From an uncultured Bizionia sp. (lineage in GTDB: Bacteria > Bacteroidota > Bacteroidia > Flavobacteriales > Flavobacteriaceae), in contig CANMCF010000001.1 of the NCBI GenBank assembly GCA_947496215.1, positions 1 through 64,000 of the forward strand: DNA of 64,000 bases, given 5' to 3'. Shown here in pieces: positions 1 to 8,221 of the stretch (the first letter of the stretch is position 1; each line of letters starts with the position of its first letter). A program made the position numbers and the translations under genes. A model generated the notes under the pieces. That model had not been told where the DNA came from, made no database searches, and saw only the letters and a program-made list of their open reading frames with translations.

Positions 1-242
1 TGCTGTTGTTTTCATTTTTCTATCTAAGTTAAATTAATATTCTAATTCATCTTAGACAGAGTTCAGTTTACACCCTCTTTGAGTCTCCTAAAAATCCTGC
101 CCAATTATAACTTAAAGGTGTTTTAAAAGACATAAACTCATCATAAATCCTCCAAATTAGAACTTTCTAATTTTATATATATGTTATTTCATCTTTTCTA
201 ATTATCGCTATCGGTTACTGTATTTAGCATAGCATTATTTTT

Positions 243-1271
243 TTAATCATCTACAAATTCGAAGGAATCTAAAAAGGCATTCATTGAATCATTTTCATCA
301 TTACTGGGAATAGTCATGACTTGAATTGCTATTTTCAGATTTCCTTTTAGAAACGTTCTTTGTTTAATAACCACCTGGCCATCTTTTAAACTCTCTTTTA
401 CTTCAATCCCAGTAATTCTATTTTTGGATATTTTCTTCTTGCCTATTAAAGTCGATTGCCTTCCTGCCAAGGCAGATTGAACGGAGCTAGAGTAGTAGGC
501 GTCCAAATTAAAGTCATCCCTTTTGGTAATGTCTTCGGGATATTCAAGCGTGGCAATCATATATATTAAATTGTCATCATTTTCAAGCTTTGGTTGGTAT
601 GCTTCTGCAATAACCTTTGCGTTACCGTATTCGGTAAGGGATTCCATTTCCTTTATCTCTGTTGGCTTAGGGAATTTGACATTATAAACCTTTTTCTTTT
701 TTTCGAGTTGGGATTGTTCTTCAGGTTTGGCTTCGGTATTAATCAATTCAAATGACTCAAAGAACTGGTTAATGCCAACATTGAAATTGTTTTTCCCGTT
801 GGTTTTTACAATAAGGATGTACATTCTGTTGCTAACCATATAGAGTCTAACTCTCATGAGTTCACTAGTTATATTATCCTTCCATCTGTACTCTCGTCCC
901 AAATGGCCCAGTATCTTTATATTATAGGAGCTTGTCAATTCAATGTTTTCCGAGTTTATGTTTGTCGTTTGGGTTCCATTAAATAGGGCATGAGTACTCT
1001 TGGTATTTAATGTGTCCGTAAAACTTTCTGGATATTCTAGATAGTGAACTTCATACGATAGATTGTCATCATTTTTTGGCTCCGACTTAAACGAATATGT
1101 GTTTATTTTACCATATTCAGTTTCACTAGATTGCTTTATTATCTCAGGTTTGGTGGGAAAAGATATTTTGAATTTGCCTTTTTCATCCTGAAACTTAGTT
1201 GTTTTATTTTGTGCATGTTCACACGAAAATAGTATGCAAAGGCAAATTGCCATTGTTAAAAATACTCTCAT
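243..1271 (-). CDS. putative lipoprotein with two related beta-rich halves
   Basis: ORF 342 aa; signal peptide with lipobox LFSC; FKISFPTKPE / YNVKFPKPTE internal similarity. Confidence 0.7.
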   Translation of the reverse strand: MRVFLTMAICLCILFSCEHAQNKTTKFQDEKGKFKISFPTKPEIIKQSSETEYGKINTYSFKSEPKNDDNLSYEVHYLEYPESFTDTLNTKSTHALFNGTQTTNINSENIELTSSYNIKILGHLGREYRWKDNITSELMRVRLYMVSNRMYILIVKTNGKNNFNVGINQFFESFELINTEAKPEEQSQLEKKKKVYNVKFPKPTEIKEMESLTEYGNAKVIAEAYQPKLENDDNLIYMIATLEYPEDITKRDDFNLDAYYSSSVQSALAGRQSTLIGKKKISKNRITGIEVKESLKDGQVVIKQRTFLKGNLKIAIQVMTIPSNDENDSMNAFLDSFEFVDD

Positions 1272-1374
1272 TTGTTTTTCTACTTCAATTTATTATATCT
1301 ATTGTTTATTATATGGCAAACGGGTGGTAAAGCTATAAGTCTTTAAGTTTGTGCCGAGCCAGAGCGTTATGTTT

Positions 1375-1938
1375 TTATTCATTTATTACTCTAACAATTC
1401 CTTTGTCCTCAAACATGAATGAAAAATTATTTTTATAATTCAATTCGTTAACATTAGAAATAACTTCAAGTAATAGATTTTTAGTCACTTCAATCGGTTT
1501 TTTGCTATCTACATTTATGCTTATCAGTCTTTGTTCGTTTTGTTTTGGATAATTTTCATCATTTTCGGAATTACTCAAATGCTTTTTAAGTATCATTTTT
1601 AAATCGGTAATTGGATAACTTAATTTATAGTTTACAATTATGCTATCTGGATTTATATAAATAATTTCCCTTAATTTATAATCAAATATATCTGTGCAAA
1701 ACATTAATGGTTGAATTCGATAAGTTGTATTCTTCGTTTCAATTTTAATCACTGCAATTTCTCCACCACAATTTATTTTTTCTGATATGTTCTGCAATTT
1801 TTTAAAGTTAGAAATTGTGTCAATGTCAATATCTACTAATTTCTTGCTCACCTCTCGATAAGTTAGAAATGACTGTTTGGATTTTTTGATTTCGGACGTC
1901 TTTGCTTCTTCATTTTTATTTCCACAAGAAATTAGCAA
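1375..1938 (-). CDS. hypothetical lipoprotein
   Basis: ORF 187 aa beginning at the lipobox (LLISCGNKNE); true start probably upstream or non-ATG. Confidence 0.55.
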   Translation of the reverse strand: MLISCGNKNEEAKTSEIKKSKQSFLTYREVSKKLVDIDIDTISNFKKLQNISEKINCGGEIAVIKIETKNTTYRIQPLMFCTDIFDYKLREIIYINPDSIIVNYKLSYPITDLKMILKKHLSNSENDENYPKQNEQRLISINVDSKKPIEVTKNLLLEVISNVNELNYKNNFSFMFEDKGIVRVINE

Positions 1939-2123
1939 TAAACTCCAAATTAATATTTTGATGGTTTCTTTAAAATGCTCTATACCTTTTAGTTATGAAT
2001 GGTGAGGCTCAGAAAGCCTACAGGTTTTCGTGTCGAAATATACCATAAGCTTTTATATTTTGTTTTAATTTATTTTTAAAAGCAAAAACAGGCAATTAAA
2101 TATACACGTTGAAGAAAAGATAA

Positions 2124-2429
2124 TCAGAAGAAATTAGTTTTAGTTTCGAAAATAATTCCGTCTACATCATAATTGTCCACTATACCTTTTATTTGTTTTA
2201 TCCAATGTTTAGGAAGCACTGAATCATTTTTAATTTCAATTAATTCTTCACTGTCCTTAAATACGACTAAAACTGTTTTCTCTCCAGAGTAGACTATTCT
2301 ATCAATATTTTTCTCTTTCAAAGCGATTTCAAATTTTTGAATGGAAATGGCTTTATAGGACGACTTAACACAGCTTGTCATAACAAATAGCATGGTTAAG
2401 AAAATAGACATTCGAATTATATTTTTCAT
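2124..2429 (-). CDS. hypothetical small lipoprotein
   Basis: ORF 101 aa, signal peptide and TSC lipobox. Confidence 0.6.
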   Translation of the reverse strand: MKNIIRMSIFLTMLFVMTSCVKSSYKAISIQKFEIALKEKNIDRIVYSGEKTVLVVFKDSEELIEIKNDSVLPKHWIKQIKGIVDNYDVDGIIFETKTNFF

Positions 2430-2463
2430 AAACTTTAGTTTAAATGTTTAGCACATACTACAT

Positions 2464-2553
2464 ATAGGAATAGTGCGGTTTCGTGTTCGAGGATTTTTCA
2501 CAGTGAAATCTGACGACAAACTTGCAACGACCTTTGGTTAAATCCAAAACTGA
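2464..2553. repeat. cassette-like intergenic repeat, copy A
   Basis: shares ataggaatagtgcgg, aaacttgcaacg, cctttggttaa, ccaaaa blocks in the same order with 3053-3144. Confidence 0.7.
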
Positions 2554-2587
2554 GGAGTTATTTTATACATAGATGTTTTTTTTCAAT

Positions 2588-3031
2588 TCAATTTATTGTT
2601 TTTAATCTCTTCAATGTTTTCAATGAATGGATTGTTTTTAATATTCCATAAAGCAATAAAATTAAACTAAGTAAAGTTCGAGTAATTTCATTAAAAGACA
2701 AATCCTTAATTGGATATACAGTTAAGACTATTAAAAATAATAGTGATATGGTTATTCCTATAAAAATGTTTATCAATGTGACTATTTTAATCTTGGTGAT
2801 TTCTTTTTTGTCTTCAATTCTAAAATTTTCGTCATTATGGAATTTATGTGATTTATTGTTATAAAAGCTAACTGATAAAAAAAGTAAAAATAAAAGTATA
2901 ATCAGTAAAACACTCCTATAATCAAAAATTGTAATCCCTTCATATATTTCTTTAATTGTCAAGACTATGCCAACAATAAAAAATAGTTGTAAAAAATAAG
3001 TTGCAAACTTATATACTTTGAGTATTTTCAT
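2588..3031 (-). CDS. hypothetical membrane protein (about 4 TM segments)
   Basis: ORF 147 aa, hydrophobic segments. Confidence 0.6.
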   Translation of the reverse strand: MKILKVYKFATYFLQLFFIVGIVLTIKEIYEGITIFDYRSVLLIILLFLLFLSVSFYNNKSHKFHNDENFRIEDKKEITKIKIVTLINIFIGITISLLFLIVLTVYPIKDLSFNEITRTLLSLILLLYGILKTIHSLKTLKRLKTIN

Positions 3032-3052
3032 ATTATAGATTTAAATTTTTGT

Positions 3053-3144
3053 ATAGGAATAGTGCGGGTTTAAGCGTGAGGAATTTCCGCAGGAAAAGCA
3101 GACGTAGTAAACTTGCAACGGCCTTTGGTTAAGCCCAAAATTGA
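3053..3144. repeat. cassette-like intergenic repeat, copy B
   Basis: direct repeat of 2464-2553. Confidence 0.7.
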
Positions 3145-3179
3145 AAAAATATTTTTACACATTGTTACAAAAATAGTTT

Positions 3180-3593
3180 TCATTCGACTTTTTTCATTTC
3201 GAGTGTTATTCCGCTTTCATCAAGGTGAAATATATTTTTCCCATTGATTTCTTTAATTGAAATTCCCATTATTGAATATCTGTCTTCTTCATTCCCAATT
3301 TTCACGAAATGTTTCTTTTGTTCCATTTTCCATTTAGTACCGTTGGTCATTTCTGTTATCATTCCGAACAATTCTGATTTGGAAGTAGAGGTAAGTTCAA
3401 AATTCCCATTTTGATTGAAAAAGAAAGTTGCGTTCTTAAATCCATCTATTAGAGGTTCAAATTGAGGGTTCGCAGGTTTTTCAATGATTTTTTCAACTTT
3501 CCATTTTCCATAGATCTCTTTTTCGTTTAATGATTGTCCAAAAGAAGTTGAACTTAAAGTCAGTAGAAATATTATTGTAAATATTTTTTTCAT
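3180..3593 (-). CDS. lipocalin-like hypothetical secreted protein
   Basis: signal peptide; ...IYGKWKVEKI... N-terminus. Confidence 0.55.
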   Translation of the reverse strand: MKKIFTIIFLLTLSSTSFGQSLNEKEIYGKWKVEKIIEKPANPQFEPLIDGFKNATFFFNQNGNFELTSTSKSELFGMITEMTNGTKWKMEQKKHFVKIGNEEDRYSIMGISIKEINGKNIFHLDESGITLEMKKVE

Positions 3594-3824
3594 TTTTTGT
3601 TTTTAAATTGTTTGCGGTCTCGCTTTTAATTCCGATTAATTTTCTTTTTCCCTTAAAATGAAGTCGTAGTCAGCACAGCACAAATTTTCGCTCGTTTTGA
3701 CCCCGGAACTTGCTCAAATTTCGCATATTTTTTAATTCAGATTTAAGTGAGTAATTCCAATGTTGCTTTTCAATTTCGATTACACAAGAAAGCTTAAAAG
3801 TCCTGTGTAATCTTTTATTTAAGT

Positions 3825-4064
3825 TTAAGTTAAATGAGTTTTATTAGTTGTTGACAATTTCTGTTTTCTTCCAATAATAAAATATAAAAGCGCTCCTAAA
3901 AAGTTCCCGAGTAAAACTACTAAAAGCCATACAATTTTATTGTTTCCAGAAAATTCATTTCTTACAATATCAATAAGCGCAATAATTGTTGGTATAATTC
4001 CAAGAAATACAGTGATTAATATTAGAATTATTTGCCAAGATCCAATCATTAAAAAACAGGTCAT
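3825..4064 (-). CDS. PLD nuclease N-terminal (PLDc_N)-like small membrane protein
   Basis: IALIDIVRNEF...IVWLLVVLLGNFLGALLYFIIGRK pattern. Confidence 0.7.
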   Translation of the reverse strand: MTCFLMIGSWQIILILITVFLGIIPTIIALIDIVRNEFSGNNKIVWLLVVLLGNFLGALLYFIIGRKQKLSTTNKTHLT

Positions 4065-4166
4065 AATTTTTATTTTAATTTTTATTCGTGATTTTTGTCA
4101 GCATTAAAGCTAACGGCATTGTGTGTAAAAGACGCTAACTTTTTGGATAAACACAGAGTTGAATTT

Positions 4167-4679
4167 TTATATTTTGTATTCTTTAATGATCTCTGATTCC
4201 TTTGGCGTGTATACTATGTTTTCATTCAATCTGATTCGAAATTCGTTTATTACACTTTGATATTCATTTTTATTAAAACTCAGCTTTTCAATTCCAGTAA
4301 ACCATGCTACACTTTTACCAATCTCTTCTGGTTTTTGAGCATCAGAGTCTTCAAGTCCAAATTTGTTCCAGTGAACAAAATTTTCATCAGTTTCAACTTC
4401 AACCATAATCAGAGTGCACTATAAATCAATATCCTCTGAGCACATTAAAATTGGTAATTTTGATTTTTCTCCAATGCTTGGAATTACTCTATCCCAAACT
4501 ACTTTTCTTTCTTCATTATTACTTAACCAATTTAGAAGTGTTGGTACAATCCCTCTTTTTATGTTTGGACGATTTTTCATAATTACGTCCTCCAAAGACT
4601 TTCCATCGACTTCTATTACATAGAATTTTTTATCACTAAATGTGTTCAAATATGTTTTAGTTGATATTTTATTAATCAT
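4167..4679 (-). pseudogene. hypothetical gene split by an in-frame TAG at 4419-4421
   Basis: ORFs 4419..4679 and 4167..4406 are in the same frame, separated only by TAG TGC ACT CTG ATT ATG. Confidence 0.55.
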
Positions 4680-4693
4680 TTTAGTCTATTGGC

Positions 4694-4827
4694 TATAACG
4701 GCCTCGTCTATGAATAGTTGCGTGGTTTAGCATTTAACTTTGCAAGTACGCACCAAGCTGAAAATCCGCAAGGATTTTCAGAAGTAGGCGAGAACAAGCA
4801 ACTATCTATAACCATTGTTGTGTGTAG
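4694..4827. repeat. cassette-like terminal repeat flanking the RelA/NACHT operon (TATAACGG...TTGTTGTGTGT)
   Basis: outer motifs recur inverted at 7887-7933; internal hairpins ATAGTTGC/GCAACTAT and CTGAAAATCC-GCAA-GGATTTTCAG. Confidence 0.65.
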
Positions 4828-5704
4828 TTTTTATTAATTCAGGTGTTTTTTCTAAAAGTTCCTCATTTTTAATTTCAATGACATTAAGTAAATATAATAA
4901 GTTATTAAAATTCACAGGTAATGATAAATCCAATTTAGAAATTTTCAATAAAAAAGCAGTTCTATCTACTTTTAGAATTTGTTTTCCTATCGAAGAGTCA
5001 TTATTAAGAATATCGATTAAATCACTTTTCAAATTTGATGATTGAAATTGTAATCTAAATTTATTTCTCAATAACGCCTCCCAGTTTTTACTTTTAAAAT
5101 GGCGATATGATAATTCATTGAATAGATTTTTGAGTGCAATATCATTAGTTTCTAAACTTGCATATATTCCATTTAAAAGTCTTTCACTCTCCTTGTGGTC
5201 ACTCCAATCGTCTTTACATTTATATCTTAAACTGTGGTCTATTTCATGCCACCCTTCAGACAGCATAGTTCGTAATTGAAGTTCGAAAGTATTATCTATT
5301 AAATTGAAATTTGATTTTTCGGTGACTGAATTAACTTCTTTTAAAATCTGAATCTGATTTTCATCAAATTGACAAATAATATTTGTTCTTTTCGGTTTAA
5401 AAACTGTCAATTCTAGTTCGTCAATTTCTTCGTCAATAAAATTAAATTTACTATTTAAAATCTCTTTTACAACACTAATGTCATTTTTAAAGTAGGTGAC
5501 TATTCTAACGCCAATAACGTCTTGAATTTTTTTACCGTTTTCTTGATAAGGACTACCTTCTTGAATCTTTCTCTGAATTTTTTCAGATATGGATTTCTCA
5601 TTTTTTGTTCTAACGAAAATTCTATACAATAAACCAACTTTGTTCAATTCATCAACTATTTTTTGATGAATTTGCTTCTCTATTAATTGAAGACCTGCTA
5701 TCAT
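4802..5704 (-). CDS. RelA/SpoT (p)ppGpp-synthetase-domain protein, divergent
   Basis: VRTKNEKSISEKIQRK, QDVIGVRIVTYF, FELQLRTMLSEGWHEIDHSLRYK motifs. Confidence 0.8.
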   Translation of the reverse strand: MIAGLQLIEKQIHQKIVDELNKVGLLYRIFVRTKNEKSISEKIQRKIQEGSPYQENGKKIQDVIGVRIVTYFKNDISVVKEILNSKFNFIDEEIDELELTVFKPKRTNIICQFDENQIQILKEVNSVTEKSNFNLIDNTFELQLRTMLSEGWHEIDHSLRYKCKDDWSDHKESERLLNGIYASLETNDIALKNLFNELSYRHFKSKNWEALLRNKFRLQFQSSNLKSDLIDILNNDSSIGKQILKVDRTAFLLKISKLDLSLPVNFNNLLYLLNVIEIKNEELLEKTPELIKTTHNNGYR

Positions 5705-7869
5705 TTGTTTTCATTGTGCTTAAGGTGGTAAATTGCTTCTCTAGTAATGAATCCAACATCATCTTTAAAATGCAAAAAATCTTTACTTTTTAAAGAGTCA
5801 ATTACTTTATTAATCTCTTTATCGTGATATTTGTTAAGTAATTTTTTAATATATGAGAATTTACGAGCTCTAGGTTTTATACCATCAACTTGAAAGAAAT
5901 GTCTTAAGACCATATCTTCAGAAAGAGCGATTTTTTCCTTTGCTTTATTACTTGTTGGATTTTCAAATAGATTGAGAATATTTGGAACAAAATCGTTATC
6001 TGAATTACAAGCGAATAATGCAAAATCACTATAAGGTTTGTTTGTTTGTTTATTTACAATTGAACAATTATAAAATGAGCAGTTTTGAAATGATGTGTCA
6101 AAAAATAAATTAATATCGAATACACAACTATTAAATATTATAGAAGAAAAAGCTGATGATTCAAATTTACACTTTTCATTAAATTTTAAACCTGATAACT
6201 CTCTATCTAGAACGAATAGATTTTTATAAATACGACTTGGTTGTTTTGAAAAGGTATAATCTAAATCAAAATAAAATCCAATGTCATAATCAAAATCGTC
6301 ATCATTGAAAATGGACCATAAAGTTTCTTTTTTGTTTTTACTTTGAATTTTGAATGAATCTATAGATTTTGTTGCAAAATCTTGTGGAATTATTTTTTCA
6401 TAATTTTCATAATGTTCTTGATATTTTTCTAGAATTAAATTTTCGCCAATAAGATGGCCAAAAATGAAATCATTGATAATTCCTACATCTCCGTTTGGTT
6501 TTCTATCAAGGAATACGTGATTCGAAAGAGTTTCTACTAAATCTTCAATTGATGGTTTTTCTTCAGCTATATATAGTTTTAGACTACTTTGTAATATTTT
6601 TTGATTATATTCTTTTATGAAATCTTTAATTGTTTCTTTAGATTCGGCAGTTATATTGTACTCTGTCATAAACCTAACCAATTTTCTAAAAATACTTAAT
6701 TGGTCTTCATTATCTAATTTTAGGTTTTGTCTTTGCTGCTCTCTTTTTAACAAATAGTCAAGATATTTATCTATTAAAGCACCATCATTAGTTTCATGGA
6801 CATAACTTTTAAGAAAATCTAAAGAAATGTTTCTTAAATATGATAAAAGAACTGGATTTGCTATTTGAGCGACTGGAAATTTGGCATTATTTATAACTTC
6901 AATTCTGTCATTATCTAGCCAGTTTTCAATTTTTGGTTCTTTTATTTCAAATCTCGCAAGTGAAAAGTCGTTGTTAGAATCATAAATTGAATTAAGAAAT
7001 TCATCGCTATTAAATATGGCGGTTTTTCTTGATGTAATGATGATTTTTGCATCACCTTTTAAAAGCTCTATAATAGTGGTTAGCATACTTTCAACCTCTT
7101 CTTTATTGCTTTCTTTTGAAATTAATTCATCAAAGCCATCAATAATAAGAGGAATTCTACCTTTAGATATTTGTTCAATAACAATATTTTGTTTTATTCC
7201 ATTTGGAAACTGCTCATCAATTTCATTTAATAAAATGTGCTTAAAAACTCTAGCTTCTCTGTTTCTTGAAAGTTCTGTAAAAAAAGGAAGTTGTTTACAT
7301 TCACTCGGTGAAAAGGTATTAAGTATCTCATTAGCTGTACAAGTTTTACCAAATCCTGCAGGTGCTTCAATTATTATAAAAACAGCTCCATTTATATCAC
7401 TTAATAGACCATTTATTTTGTCAATAAGGTTTGTTTCTATGTCCGAATCATAAGACTTATTCTCAATAATATTTTTTGATTCATCCTGAAGTAATAAATC
7501 AAACGAGCTATTTATATATTTATATGTACTTCCTTCTGGTAAGTTTTGAAGCTGTCTATTTACAAAATGTTTATATCTATTTTTTAATTCATTTCCTAAT
7601 GGCGTTTTTATAAAAAAGCCCTCAAATAGATATTCTTCGATTTCATCTATGTCATCAAGTATTCTAACATCTGTTGCGAAACCTAAATCTGAATATTCTT
7701 TTTTGACTTTTGAAATGTCATAACCTTTATCAAATAGTATGAATTCTGCTGCGTGATACATTCCATATCTTAAAGTGTAAACTCTAACTTTATGGTTTGA
7801 CTGATTCGCTAATTGATAATTATAAGACAAAAATAGTTTGTCTATATATTCTATTTTGTTTAATGTCAT
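5701..7869 (-). CDS. NACHT/STAND NTPase with pentapeptide-like C-terminal segment
   Basis: Walker A APAGFGKT, Walker B IPLIIDGFDEL, sensor IIITSRKTA; C-terminal FNEKCKFESSAF...CVFD..SFQNCSFYNCS. Confidence 0.85.
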   Translation of the reverse strand: MTLNKIEYIDKLFLSYNYQLANQSNHKVRVYTLRYGMYHAAEFILFDKGYDISKVKKEYSDLGFATDVRILDDIDEIEEYLFEGFFIKTPLGNELKNRYKHFVNRQLQNLPEGSTYKYINSSFDLLLQDESKNIIENKSYDSDIETNLIDKINGLLSDINGAVFIIIEAPAGFGKTCTANEILNTFSPSECKQLPFFTELSRNREARVFKHILLNEIDEQFPNGIKQNIVIEQISKGRIPLIIDGFDELISKESNKEEVESMLTTIIELLKGDAKIIITSRKTAIFNSDEFLNSIYDSNNDFSLARFEIKEPKIENWLDNDRIEVINNAKFPVAQIANPVLLSYLRNISLDFLKSYVHETNDGALIDKYLDYLLKREQQRQNLKLDNEDQLSIFRKLVRFMTEYNITAESKETIKDFIKEYNQKILQSSLKLYIAEEKPSIEDLVETLSNHVFLDRKPNGDVGIINDFIFGHLIGENLILEKYQEHYENYEKIIPQDFATKSIDSFKIQSKNKKETLWSIFNDDDFDYDIGFYFDLDYTFSKQPSRIYKNLFVLDRELSGLKFNEKCKFESSAFSSIIFNSCVFDINLFFDTSFQNCSFYNCSIVNKQTNKPYSDFALFACNSDNDFVPNILNLFENPTSNKAKEKIALSEDMVLRHFFQVDGIKPRARKFSYIKKLLNKYHDKEINKVIDSLKSKDFLHFKDDVGFITREAIYHLKHNENK

Positions 7870-7886
7870 TCTTTTTTTGTCAAATT

Positions 7887-7933
7887 ACACACAACAAGGA
7901 AATATATGTACCGGTGCACATACTTCCGTTATA
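7887..7933. repeat. inverted partner of the 4694-4827 repeat
   Basis: ACACACAACAA...CCGTTATA is the reverse complement of TATAACGG...TTGTTGTGTGT. Confidence 0.6.
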
Positions 7934-8075
7934 TTTTAATTAATTGTTAAGTTTTTTGATCTATAAAATCATTAAAGCAAACGTATGTATTGTAGGGAAG
8001 TAACGTTTACTGAAAACCATAAAAACCAAAAAATAATTTTTGGTTTCCCAAAAGTAACGAATATACAGTTCTAAA

Positions 8076-8099
8076 AAAATACGTAGCACTACGTATTTT
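8076..8099. promoter_or_regulatory. perfect palindrome AAAATACGTAG-CA-CTACGTATTTT
   Basis: 11-bp inverted repeat with 2-nt spacer in intergenic DNA. Confidence 0.45.
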
Positions 8100-8162
8100 A
8101 TAATTCTATTCTAGTGTGGTATTGTCCAGTTTATTTGCCTTTTAGGTATTGTGTTAAAAAGC

Positions 8163-8198
8163 AAAAACTGCTTGAAATATTTATTTCAAGCAGTTTTT
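8163..8198 (-). terminator. hairpin terminator downstream of rlmD
   Basis: AAAAACTGCTTGAAATA/TATTTCAAGCAGTTTTT stem. Confidence 0.8.
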
Positions 8199-8221
8199 AC
8201 AGTATGATTGTTTAAATTTCT

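Noticed and set aside
2464-3144. CRISPR-like direct repeats
   Set aside because: Only two diverged copies about 500 nt apart with a gene between; no regular spacers or Cas genes.
1300-4830. True class-1/superintegron attC array
   Set aside because: RYYYAAC/GTTRRRY core pairs not satisfied and no integrase in the window; kept only as integron-like.
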